This document shows, one piece after another, positions 36,685 through 44,978 of a stretch of 64,000 nucleotides of DNA. Within the stretch, counting starts at the first letter, position 1. Every line of letters begins with the position of its first letter. The notes under the pieces are model-generated. The model made no database searches. It saw only the letters and a list, made by a program, of their open reading frames with translations, and was not told where the DNA came from. The position numbers and the translations under genes were made by a program. The stretch spans positions 1-64,000 of the forward strand of contig NZ_AUAA01000002.1 of the NCBI RefSeq assembly GCF_000428485.1, in the 5' to 3' direction. This DNA is from Epilithonimonas tenax DSM 16811 (GTDB lineage Bacteria; Bacteroidota; Bacteroidia; Flavobacteriales; Weeksellaceae).

Positions 36685-38229
36685 ATGAAAAAATTTTTTA
36701 TAATATTATCATCTTTATTGGTTATTACAGCAAATAATTCTTGTAGTGATAAAGAATTGGAACTGTACCCAACAAGTCTAGATGATATACAAGATATAGA
36801 TACAGAGGATAAGCTTCAAAAATTCCTAAATGCAGGTTATTTAACGATAGGTTCGGTGAATGTTTTTGGAACAGATGCTATGGCAATTGCTGATGTTTTA
36901 TCAGACAATGCTTATATAACTAGTGCCAAAGCGTATAATTTTACTTCTAACATGAATTATAGCGCGCTCAATAATGATACCGGTGGTCTTTATCGTTCAT
37001 TATATGATGCTATTATGAACTGTAATATGGTGATCAATAACACGAAAGTTGCTAATAGCGCAAATGTTAGCCGTATCAAAGGAGAAGCGAAGATCATGAG
37101 AGCATTTTCCTATTTTACGCTGCTTAACTATTTCTCGCCAGCACCTACTTCTGGAATAAATCAGGAGTATGGAGTTCCATTAGTTTTAGAAAATTATGAT
37201 TCTTCAATCCAGCCAGCTAGAGCAACGGTTGCTGAGGTGTATGCTCAGATTATTTCTGATTTGAATGCAGGATTAGCAGATGCAGATGCAGAACCTGCAG
37301 GTCCAGATGGTCCAAATAAAGTTTTCATGAGTAAGGCTGCGGCTAAGTTGATTCTTTCGCGAGTGTATCTTACGAGAAGAGCTCCTGGAGATGCGCAATT
37401 AGCACTTCAATATTCTACAGAAATCGTAAATTTGAAAAATACAACGGGTTCTAATTTTGCTCCAATATCAAAAGATAACTATGTTGCATACTTTGCAGGA
37501 TCGCCAGAGGAAGGAGCTGAAAATCAGCCAGAAACAATCTGGGAGTTAGATATGAACCCAAGCTCAAACCTAATAACAGGAGTTGGTTCAAATTTGGCTT
37601 TGCCAACACTTTACAATAGAGTGACAACTGATCGCCGTGCAATTCTTTTCACAAAGGCTTTCTTTGATAGTTTTCCACATATAGATTTGACACCTTTGGC
37701 AAATGGGACACCTCAAAGTACATCCCCTGATGTTAGAAGGGGAAATACCAAAACTAGTGCACCTACTTTACCGGCTGGGTTAATGTCAACACTTACGCTT
37801 CCAGCAGTAGACAATCCGGTTGGTGCATGGACAAACAAATATCCTAGATTAACAGGAGAGGGTAACTTCTTTAGAAATATCAAAATATTTAGATTTGCAG
37901 AAGCACAGCTAAATAGAATAGAAGCGTTATTTCTTACTGGACAATCGGCCACTGCGCTTGCAGAATTAAATGCATTTGCATTATCCAGAGGGGGGGCTAC
38001 TTACACAGGAACGAATCTTCTAAACGATATTCTTACAGAAAAAGCAAAAGAATTCTATGGGGAAGGGCAAAGGTTTTATGATCTGAAGCGTCATAATTTG
38101 CCTCTTATAAAAGGGCCAAATTGTGTGATGAATTGTAATGTTCCTGCGAATGACAAATTGTTTGTAATGCCGATAAGCCAAAGTGCTTTAAATTATAATC
38201 CAAACCTCAAACAATATCCTGGCTATTAA
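36685..38229 (+). CDS. SusD/RagB-like surface lipoprotein
   Basis: 514 residues from ATG 36685. The frame reaches back to 36580 inside susC, but MKKFFIILSSLLVITANNSC gives a lipoprotein signal with the lipid cysteine at residue 20. It forms the lid and substrate-binding partner of the SusC transporter. KIMRAFSYFTLLNYFSP, KAAAKLILSRVYLTRR and AKEFYGEGQRFYDLKR are diagnostic of the SusD TPR-like core. The start lies 20 bases after susC. No glycoside hydrolase or lyase follows, so the ligand cannot be inferred. Confidence 0.93.
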   Translation: MKKFFIILSSLLVITANNSCSDKELELYPTSLDDIQDIDTEDKLQKFLNAGYLTIGSVNVFGTDAMAIADVLSDNAYITSAKAYNFTSNMNYSALNNDTGGLYRSLYDAIMNCNMVINNTKVANSANVSRIKGEAKIMRAFSYFTLLNYFSPAPTSGINQEYGVPLVLENYDSSIQPARATVAEVYAQIISDLNAGLADADAEPAGPDGPNKVFMSKAAAKLILSRVYLTRRAPGDAQLALQYSTEIVNLKNTTGSNFAPISKDNYVAYFAGSPEEGAENQPETIWELDMNPSSNLITGVGSNLALPTLYNRVTTDRRAILFTKAFFDSFPHIDLTPLANGTPQSTSPDVRRGNTKTSAPTLPAGLMSTLTLPAVDNPVGAWTNKYPRLTGEGNFFRNIKIFRFAEAQLNRIEALFLTGQSATALAELNAFALSRGGATYTGTNLLNDILTEKAKEFYGEGQRFYDLKRHNLPLIKGPNCVMNCNVPANDKLFVMPISQSALNYNPNLKQYPGY

Positions 38230-38236
38230 TAACTTA

Positions 38237-38270
38237 ATTAGAAAGACGGCAAACGCGTCGTCTTTCTAAT
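38237..38270 (+). terminator. Hairpin after susD
   Basis: ATTAGAAAGACG (38237-38248) pairs perfectly over 12 bases with CGTCTTTCTAAT (38259-38270). The short T-rich stretch that follows makes it a probable terminator for susCD. Confidence 0.7.
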
Positions 38271-38370
38271 CTTAATTTCAAATATCATGTTAAAATAGGA
38301 ATATTGTTTTTATATTCGTATAAATTTCCTTAGTTTAGCATTAATTATTAATTCAATAAAATTTATTATT

Positions 38371-39741
38371 ATGAAAAAAGTTTTACTTTCATTAAGTTTG
38401 ATTACGCTTTCTATAAGTGCTTTTGCTCAATATTCTTGGGTGCCACAGGGTGTAAAACTAGCAACTAGTTTTGGACCAAGAGAAATTTCAATTACAGACG
38501 CTAATACTGTATGGGTTACTGCTTATGATGGCTCTGGTGCTGCAACATATCCTAAAACATTCTCTAAAACTACAGATGGAGCTAACTGGACTGCCGGTAC
38601 AATTACAGGTCCTGTAGCTGCGGCTTTGGTAGGTGATATCTCTGCATTGGATGCTAATACGGCTTGGGTTGTTACTGCACCTTCTGCTGGAACTAGTGGT
38701 AATGGGATTTGGAAAACTACCAATGGCGGTGCTGCTTGGGCAAGACAGGGTACAACTGCTGCTCCGTATTCCAGTGCTTCTTTTGCTAACGTTATTCATT
38801 TCTGGGATGCAAACGAAGGTTTCACAGCAGGTGATCCAGTAGGTTCTGCTTTTCAAATTTTCAGAACTACAAATGGTGGTACTACCTGGACAGCTGTAGC
38901 AAGTGCTCCTGCTCCTTTGGCAGGTGTCGAGTACGGATTGACAGGTGTGAAATATGTGACAGGAAACAACATCTGGTTGGGTACAACCAAAGGAAGAATT
39001 CTTCGTTCATCTGATAGAGGTGTAACCTGGACTGCTAATTCCACGCCTGCTCTTGATTTTGGTGGTGGTGCTGCTGGAGGCGGTGTAGACGGATCTTCTG
39101 CTAAAATGGCTTTTAAAGATGGTAACAATGGATTACTTATCGCAATTGATAACGATGTAGATGCAATAATGTATTCTACTGCAGATGGGGGAACTACTTG
39201 GGATCCTATCGAGGCAGCAGGAACTTGGTTCTTTGGTGACTTAACATTTGTACCGGGTACAGCTAATACTTATGTTTCCACAGGAATCAACTCAGACGCA
39301 GCACAGGGAACAGGTTCTTCTTTTACAAAAGATGGCGGTCTTACTTGGACTATTATCGATAATATTGCAGGCGTAGACGGTGGTCAAAGAGGGTCTGTTA
39401 AATTCTTAAATGCTACAACAGGTTGGGCTGGATTCTTCAGTGATGGTCCTGCTGGTGTAGAAGGTATCTTCAAATTCAGCGGAGATTTGTCACTTGCAGT
39501 TAATGAGGCTTCTGCGAAATCAGGTCTTAAGGTTTTCCCTAACCCGGTTGCAGACGTTGTAAATCTTACTGCTAACAAAGAAATTAAATCTGTTAATATC
39601 TACGATCTTTCTGGTAAAAAAGTTAAATCTACTACAGATACAAAACAGATCAACGTTTCTACTTTAGCTAAAGGAACTTATATTCTGCAGGCTTACTACG
39701 GTAACGGTTCTGTGGAGAACACAAAAATTATCAAAAAATAA
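38371..39741 (+). CDS. Secreted YCF48/BNR-repeat protein with T9SS sorting domain
   Basis: 456 residues. MKKVLLSLSLITLSISAFAQ is a Sec signal. The body has repeats such as TTDGANWTAGT, TTNGGAAWARQG, TTNGGTTWTAV, SSDRGVTWTAN and TADGGTTWDPI, the beta-propeller pattern of YCF48/BNR proteins. From about residue 380 LKVFPNPVADVVNLTA, SVNIYDLSGKKV and KGTYILQAYYGNG form a type-A T9SS C-terminal domain. It should be exported across the outer membrane by the PorSS machinery and attached to the cell surface or released. A terminator follows 20 bases later. Target unknown. Confidence 0.9.
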   Translation: MKKVLLSLSLITLSISAFAQYSWVPQGVKLATSFGPREISITDANTVWVTAYDGSGAATYPKTFSKTTDGANWTAGTITGPVAAALVGDISALDANTAWVVTAPSAGTSGNGIWKTTNGGAAWARQGTTAAPYSSASFANVIHFWDANEGFTAGDPVGSAFQIFRTTNGGTTWTAVASAPAPLAGVEYGLTGVKYVTGNNIWLGTTKGRILRSSDRGVTWTANSTPALDFGGGAAGGGVDGSSAKMAFKDGNNGLLIAIDNDVDAIMYSTADGGTTWDPIEAAGTWFFGDLTFVPGTANTYVSTGINSDAAQGTGSSFTKDGGLTWTIIDNIAGVDGGQRGSVKFLNATTGWAGFFSDGPAGVEGIFKFSGDLSLAVNEASAKSGLKVFPNPVADVVNLTANKEIKSVNIYDLSGKKVKSTTDTKQINVSTLAKGTYILQAYYGNGSVENTKIIKK

Positions 39742-39763
39742 TTCCAATTATTTTTATAATATC

Positions 39764-39788
39764 AATCCCGCACATTGCGGGATTTTTT
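39764..39788 (+). terminator. Terminator after the T9SS protein gene
   Basis: AATCCCGC (39764-39771) pairs with GCGGGATT (39777-39784), loop of 5, then T residues to 39788. Confidence 0.9.
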
Positions 39789-39804
39789 ATTTCAGTATAA
39801 TTAG

Positions 39805-39812
39805 TATTTTTG
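39805..39812 (+). promoter_or_regulatory. -7 box for the porin gene
   Basis: TATTTTTG matches TAnnTTTG and lies 17 bases before ATG 39829, so the leader would be short. A -33 element is weak. Confidence 0.5.
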
Positions 39813-39828
39813 TACTCAAATTTCCTTG

Positions 39829-41751
39829 ATGAAATATTTATTATTACTGTCGTTTATCTTTACAGTTTTTGTAAAGGGACAACAGGTCAAAAAAACAGAC
39901 TCCAACACCATAGCTTCAGATACACTCAAAGTAGACTCTGGAGAGAAAGATTCTTTGGAGATATACAAACCTACAATCAATGATTATCTGGTCAAAACAA
40001 GGTTCTCAGAAAAGAAGATCTATGATACCACTTTCAACATTGAGAGGTCATACATCGCCACCCAATACAATAAAAAAGATAACTTCGGCAAGATAGCATC
40101 GTCTAATATCGGATCCGGCTTCCAGAATTTGGTCTACGACAAAAATGCCGAGCAGAACCTAAACCTGCTCCCGGAAACCAAATCTTTCTACATCAAAGGC
40201 GAAAATGACATCAACTATTACGATGTGAAAACCCCAACCACCACATTTTTCTACAACAATGCGATGAAGAATGGCGGGCAGCTACAAACGACCTACACAC
40301 AGAATGTCGGCAAAAATTTCAACTTTGCCATAGAATATATGGGGCTTAGATCTCAGGGACTTTACAGAAATAGTTTGGCATCCAGCAACAACACGATCTT
40401 TAGTGGCCATTATATCTCCAAAAATGGCAAATACGAAGCCTATGCCCATTACATCCACCAGAATGTCAACAACCAGGAAAATGGAGGAATTGCAGATATG
40501 GATGTCTTCCTCAGTGGAGATTCCAGATTCAGCAACAGACAGAATATAGAGACCAATCTGGAAGGGGTAGAATCCCGCTATTCCTACAGACGCTATTATT
40601 TCAGTCAGGAGTTTTCACCTTTTGACCCTGCCAAATATCCTTTCAAACTGAGACACACGATTTTTCACCAGGGAAACAAGTATTATTTCTCGGAAACAGC
40701 AGCCAATACTGATTTCTTCGGATCAACGGATATTACTAACTTTCCGCTTTACAACAAAAAATTCTCCAATAATCTCAGCAACACTTTCAGCTTGGTTTGG
40801 GACAATGAGAAATTCAAATTGGACGCAGGTTTCCGCCATCAATATTTGGTATTCGGGAACAAAAATGCTTACCCGATCCTCAATATTCCCGGCTCTTTCA
40901 AAGAGCAGAGAATTGGTGCCGTTGGCAATTTGCAGATCAAATTGTTGGACAAGATCCAGCTCAAATCTTTTCTGGAAATTTCCAAAGGTTCAGAATTTGG
41001 AGACTATATCAAAACAACCAACCAGTTGGTGTTCGAACCCATCAAAGATTATCTGGTAGAAGGTAGGATCAATTTCCAGTCCGCTTACCCGAGTTTCAAT
41101 TACCTCGTAAACTCATCACACTACCTGGATTACAATTACTACCTTCAGAATCCTAATAACGAGGTGGTGACCCAGATTGGAGGAACCGTCAGATTGGCTA
41201 AATGGTTTGATACAAGGGTTTTCGTAGACTTCTTCAAGATCGATAATTACACTTATTTCGACAATACTTCAAAACCACAGCAAAGTGCTTCGTCACTCAA
41301 TATTTCACAAATTGGCGGCGAAAGCACCGTGAAATACGGCAAATTCAATTTGAACGGCAAAGTCCTTTTTCAAAAAGCTTTGAGCAATCAGGCACTTTTA
41401 CCAATGCCCGATTTCATTGGCCGTATCAATCTGTTTTACCAGGCGCCCGCATTCAAAAAAGCAGCTGAGATCCAGGCAGGAATCAAATTGTATTATTTTA
41501 CCAAGTTCGATTCAAGAGAATATTCACCAATTCTTAATGAATATATTTTGCCGGGCAATAGTACTTACGCCATTGGTGGCCAGCCAATTGCTGATGTTTA
41601 TGTGAATATGAGGGTCAAGCGGATGTTCTTTTATATCGAGGCACAGCACCTGAACGAGACTTTTATGCAGAACAAATCCTTCACCTCACCCAATTATCCG
41701 ATTTATGATTTTAGGCTCAATCTGGGCGTGGTCTGGTATCTTTTCCATTAA
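39829..41751 (+). CDS. Putative outer-membrane porin (Porin_10-like)
   Basis: 640 residues from ATG 39829; the TTG one codon before is rejected. KYLLLLSFIFTVFVKGQ is the signal peptide. The rest is barrel-like: alternating aromatic and polar strands (NFAIEYMGLRSQGLYRNS, YEAYAHYIHQNVNNQ) and a final strand ending GVVWYLFH. NDYLVKTRFSEKKIYDTTF near the N-terminus resembles the Porin_10 (putative porin) family of Bacteroidota. No plug, so passive diffusion or a structural role is expected. It is monocistronic between a terminator and the structured repeat downstream. Confidence 0.82.
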   Translation: MKYLLLLSFIFTVFVKGQQVKKTDSNTIASDTLKVDSGEKDSLEIYKPTINDYLVKTRFSEKKIYDTTFNIERSYIATQYNKKDNFGKIASSNIGSGFQNLVYDKNAEQNLNLLPETKSFYIKGENDINYYDVKTPTTTFFYNNAMKNGGQLQTTYTQNVGKNFNFAIEYMGLRSQGLYRNSLASSNNTIFSGHYISKNGKYEAYAHYIHQNVNNQENGGIADMDVFLSGDSRFSNRQNIETNLEGVESRYSYRRYYFSQEFSPFDPAKYPFKLRHTIFHQGNKYYFSETAANTDFFGSTDITNFPLYNKKFSNNLSNTFSLVWDNEKFKLDAGFRHQYLVFGNKNAYPILNIPGSFKEQRIGAVGNLQIKLLDKIQLKSFLEISKGSEFGDYIKTTNQLVFEPIKDYLVEGRINFQSAYPSFNYLVNSSHYLDYNYYLQNPNNEVVTQIGGTVRLAKWFDTRVFVDFFKIDNYTYFDNTSKPQQSASSLNISQIGGESTVKYGKFNLNGKVLFQKALSNQALLPMPDFIGRINLFYQAPAFKKAAEIQAGIKLYYFTKFDSREYSPILNEYILPGNSTYAIGGQPIADVYVNMRVKRMFFYIEAQHLNETFMQNKSFTSPNYPIYDFRLNLGVVWYLFH

Positions 41752-41760
41752 TTTAATGAT

Positions 41761-41885
41761 GGCAGCTATTTCCGCCTTCCACTCCCGCTTTTTTTGTTAT
41801 TGCGAACCGCGTGTGGCAATCAAAAGGACTTGCCAACAATCGCAATAACAAAAAAGAGCTCCGTTCAAGTCGGGCTGCAGATTCT
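41761..41885. repeat. Structured intergenic repeat (REP/MITE-like)
   Basis: A 16-base perfect inverted repeat (TTTTTTGTTATTGCGA at 41790-41805, its complement at 41840-41855) encloses an inner TGGCAA/TTGCCA pair. The outside is flanked by GGCAGCTATTTCCGCCTTCC on the left and GCTCCGTTCAAGTCGGGCTG on the right, of a style often seen between genes in Chryseobacterium-like genomes. It lies between the porin stop and bshC. Reading it as a gene (a minus frame exists) is not convincing. Confidence 0.7.
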
Positions 41886-42026
41886 GCAAGGAAACAAAAT
41901 TTGTCTATGATTTGATGCTTGTTTTCTTTGATGAATTTTACGTCTTTGCGAGCCTCCAAAACAAATAGTAGTTAAAAAACCTTGCGCGTTGTGCGTTCAA
42001 TATTAAGTAAAAAACCACCAACCAAA

Positions 42027-43598
42027 ATGACGATTGATTTCGAAAATATCACCAGCATACCAAAACTCATCAAAGATTTTTTAGGAAAAAAACTGGACGG
42101 ATTTCAAAGCAAAGTTTTTGACTTAAAAAACTTCGAAAACCAAATCACAGCGAAACAAGATTCATATACAGACGACAAAAGAGAGCGTCTTCACGATGCT
42201 GTTTTCGCTCAGAATCAGCAAGAGCCACTGTCCACCAAACAGCTGGAGCACCTCTTCCTTCTGAAGGAGAGAACCACCTTTACCATCACAACCGGTCATC
42301 AGCTCAATCTTTTTACAGGTCCCGTTTTCTTTGTTTACAAGATCCTGCAAACCATAAAAACAGCAGAATTCCTAAAATCGAATTTTCCTGATCATCATTT
42401 CGTTCCCCTGTTTTGGATGGCGACAGAAGATCACGATTTCGAGGAAATAGATCATTTCAAAACAAAGGACCATTTTTACGAGATCAAAGGCAATGCTGGA
42501 GGCGATGTTGGGAATATTAAGATAGAAGATCACTATTTCATTCAGGAATTTGAAAAAGAATTCAAAGACCATCTTTACGGCACCGAACTTATTCTTTGGA
42601 TAAAAAACGCTTACAGAAAAGGCAATTCCCATACACAGGCCATTCGGTATTTGGTCAATCAACTGTTTGCAGAGTACGGTTTGCTGACTATTGATGGCAA
42701 CGAAAAACAACTGAAAACCCAAGTCAAGGATCTTTTCAAAAAAGAATTACTGTCGAACCAACTTTTCAAAACCACACAAAAACAGAGAGAATTCCTTGAG
42801 AAAGAGTACCACAAAGTTCAAGTCAATCCAAGAGAGATCAATCTGTTTTATCTTTCAGAAACGAGAAACCGTATTGAAAAAATCAGTGATGGATATCAGA
42901 TTATCGACACAGAACTCAAGTTTTCTGAAGACGAAATACTTAAGGAGTTAGAAGATCATCCCGAGAGATTCAGTCCCAATGCCGTGCTCCGCCCTGCTTA
43001 TCAGGAATCGATCTTACCGAATCTGGCATATGTGGGCGGTAATGCAGAAGTGATGTATTGGATCGAGTTGAAGGATTATTTCGATTCCATCGCGCTTCCG
43101 TTCCCCATTTTGATTCCAAGGAATTCCATGTTGTTCCTAGAAGAAAAAACCTTAAGAAAAATTGAAAATTCTGGATTGAAAATTGAACATTTTTTTGAAA
43201 ATTTCGCCGAGGTTTTGAATCATCAAATTCTTGAGAACAACGGTATCAAATTACTTCTCGCAGAAAAAGAACGGCAATTGATCAGTTCATTTTCAGAACT
43301 TAAAAACAAAGCCTCGGAAACAGAAAAGACATTCTACAATCTCGTAGAAGCGGAAGAAACCCGACAACTGAAATCTTTCCATAGAATGCAGAAACGCCTT
43401 CTGAAAGCCGAAAAAACAAAACAATCTGAAAAATTTGATCAGATGCAAAGTTTATTTCTAAAAGTTCATCCTGGTGGAAACTGGCAGGAAAGGGTTTTCA
43501 ATTTCAGCGTGTTCTACGCAGATCTTGGCAAACAATGGATAGACGATTGCTACCAAAAAATGAATGTTGAACAATCAGAATTAATAATTTCCTCATGA
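42027..43598 (+). CDS. bshC: Bacillithiol biosynthesis cysteine-adding enzyme BshC
   Basis: 523 residues from ATG 42027; the upstream frame to 41982 is not supported. It joins cysteine to glucosamine-malate in the last step of bacillithiol synthesis. ITTGHQLNLFTGPVFFVYKI, VPLFWMATEDHDFEEI and LRPAYQESILPNLAYVGG are BshC motifs. The C-terminal coiled coil (residues about 420-480) is present. The last 13 codons (KMNVEQSELIISS) recur in a variant form 1.3 kb downstream, suggesting that the region after bshC was interrupted. Confidence 0.93.
   Translation: MTIDFENITSIPKLIKDFLGKKLDGFQSKVFDLKNFENQITAKQDSYTDDKRERLHDAVFAQNQQEPLSTKQLEHLFLLKERTTFTITTGHQLNLFTGPVFFVYKILQTIKTAEFLKSNFPDHHFVPLFWMATEDHDFEEIDHFKTKDHFYEIKGNAGGDVGNIKIEDHYFIQEFEKEFKDHLYGTELILWIKNAYRKGNSHTQAIRYLVNQLFAEYGLLTIDGNEKQLKTQVKDLFKKELLSNQLFKTTQKQREFLEKEYHKVQVNPREINLFYLSETRNRIEKISDGYQIIDTELKFSEDEILKELEDHPERFSPNAVLRPAYQESILPNLAYVGGNAEVMYWIELKDYFDSIALPFPILIPRNSMLFLEEKTLRKIENSGLKIEHFFENFAEVLNHQILENNGIKLLLAEKERQLISSFSELKNKASETEKTFYNLVEAEETRQLKSFHRMQKRLLKAEKTKQSEKFDQMQSLFLKVHPGGNWQERVFNFSVFYADLGKQWIDDCYQKMNVEQSELIISS
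43553..43591 (+). repeat. bshC: Left direct repeat at the 3' end of bshC
   Basis: This 39-base block, CCAAAAAATGAATGTTGAAC onward, recurs at 44891-44931 with two substitutions and two extra A residues. It codes for the last residues of BshC. The two copies flank a patch of broken genes. Confidence 0.85.
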
Positions 43599-43702
43599 GA
43601 TAGCTATTGATTTGATGAATTAATAGCTCAAAAATTATTTAATATTATGTTAAATGGCTTTTTTATTTTTATTTTCAAGGTGTTAAACAAATAAAATATA
43701 AC

Positions 43703-43908
43703 ACGAGGAAAAAATTATTGTTTAGTGCAGCTTTAGGGATTGCAGGAGTTATGAGTGCAAGTACTGGTAACCAAGGATTAAAATCAGTAAAAGTACTGAA
43801 GATGCAAAATCGACTATCGGTACTTGTACCAGATGTGTTACTTACTATCCTGATGGAACAAGTACAACAGTGCAATATTGTTATATCATTAATTGTTATC
43901 CGATATAA
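43703..43908 (+). pseudogene. Broken gene for a small secreted cysteine-containing peptide
   Basis: The frame from 43703 gives (T)RKKLLFSAALGIAGVMSAS, a signal-like start, but its first codon is ACG where ATG is expected. Between 43770 and 43790 the frame changes as if one base were lost. The second frame reads STEDAKSTIGTCTRC and then VTYYPDGTSTTVQYCYIINC to a TAA at 43906-43908. The combined product, about 69 residues with four cysteines, is like the short leader-plus-core peptides seen in flavobacteria. I cannot name the family. The two lesions suggest it is not expressed as an intact protein. Confidence 0.6.
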
Positions 43909-43984
43909 TCGTATTTAAATTACAGTTTAGCTGATTTTTTTAAACAGGCCATCATCTATGTTATTGCCTAATTTGTTTAATATT

Positions 43985-44200
43985 ATGAAGATTTTATCAA
44001 TAATTTTTATTTTTACAATAACTACAAATGGACAGTTTCTAAAAGTAGATTATGAGCTTGAAAGACATAGGACTTTAGGGAATGATTTTTCACAAGAATT
44101 CAAGGATAAAGTAAAAGAAAACGACAAGAAAACGGAAAAATATATTCTTACTATGCCGATGGAAATTCTTTTTTCAAAAGCCTCCCTGCACCAATTGTAA
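43985..44200 (+). pseudogene. Fragment of a secreted protein (possibly GLPGLI-like)
   Basis: 71 residues: MKILSIIFIFTITTNGQ is a signal peptide, then FLKVDYELERHRTLGND and a charged stretch, ending at TAA 44198-44200. The opening resembles GLPGLI-family proteins, which are about 250 residues, so this would be a truncated N-terminus. The sequence after the stop changes character (barrel-like), pointing to a junction near 44180. Low confidence for the family; fair confidence that it is a fragment. Confidence 0.35.
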
Positions 44201-44209
44201 GGCACGAGA

Positions 44210-44872
44210 ATGCACCGGTCACTATGTTATGACAAAACCAAACCTGCCTTCACAACCAATATGACCAATTATGGAAACTTTTCCAAGATAGAAAATATCA
44301 TCGGGAGCTTTAATGACCGGTTGTTCTTGTTCTTGTCGAATGACTATAAATTAAATAAAGTCCTGATATTAAAATCAAAATTATCAGGAATGCTGAATAG
44401 AAATTCTAATTTCATTGATGACAATCCCAACTTATCTACAATAAAAAATATCGAATGATCTCAACAACTTTCAACCGATTTTAAAAACAGACCCCTCCAA
44501 TTTGATTTGGGATACACGTATATTAAAACAATTTTTGAACAAAGTTTTTATCCCTTGGCCTCGATTCAGGAAAATTTGAAACTGTCTTTAGGGATGAGGG
44601 CAAATGTCACAAAAGGATTGGTAACAAATTTATTGAGTGATTACTTGATTCAAAATACTGAACTTAATACACTGAAAAATTTTTTATTAGGAGCTCAAGT
44701 TTTCTACAGAAAAGAAAAATCCAATTTAGAATATGATCTATTATTCAATAATATCTTTAACATAAATTCTTTCAATTCTATCAATAATTCTACAAATCAG
44801 TTAGGAACAGATGAACTTTTAATAATGTCATTAAGAGGTTACGTTTTAGGAGGACTCAAGTTATATTTTTAA
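44210..44872 (+). pseudogene. C-terminal remnant of a TonB-type outer-membrane barrel
   Basis: Open frame with one internal TGA at 44456-44458; before and after it the same frame continues (NFSKIENIIGSFNDR, then LQFDLGYTYIKTIFEQSF). The end RGYVLGGLKLYF, with a terminal aromatic residue, is a last beta-strand. No plug domain or signal peptide is present, so only the end of a receptor survives. It could be the partner of the GLPGLI-like fragment upstream, as the two gene types are often neighbours in flavobacteria. It probably makes no working protein. Confidence 0.6.
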
Positions 44873-44890
44873 AGAGACATTTTAAATGTG

Positions 44891-44931
44891 CCAAAAAAAA
44901 TGAATGTTCAAAAATCAGAATTAATAATTTC
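44891..44931 (+). repeat. Right direct repeat, displaced copy of the bshC end
   Basis: CCAAAAAAAATGAATGTTCA onward matches 43553-43591. In frame it reads KKMNVQKSELIISPI then TAA, a plausible alternative BshC C-terminus. It lies directly before the promoter of the LysM gene, which suggests bshC once ended here. Confidence 0.85.
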
Positions 44932-44952
44932 GCCCATTTAATCTGAAAGCAT

Positions 44953-44960
44953 TATTTTTG
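44953..44960 (+). promoter_or_regulatory. -7 box for the LysM gene
   Basis: TATTTTTG (TAnnTTTG) 18 bases before ATG 44979. The -33 element is not clear. Confidence 0.45.
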
Positions 44961-44978
44961 TATCATTATTAAAAAAGA

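Noticed and set aside
41753-41959. Minus-strand frame of 68 codons between the porin gene and bshC
   Set aside because: It lies over the structured inverted repeat and has no protein-like pattern.
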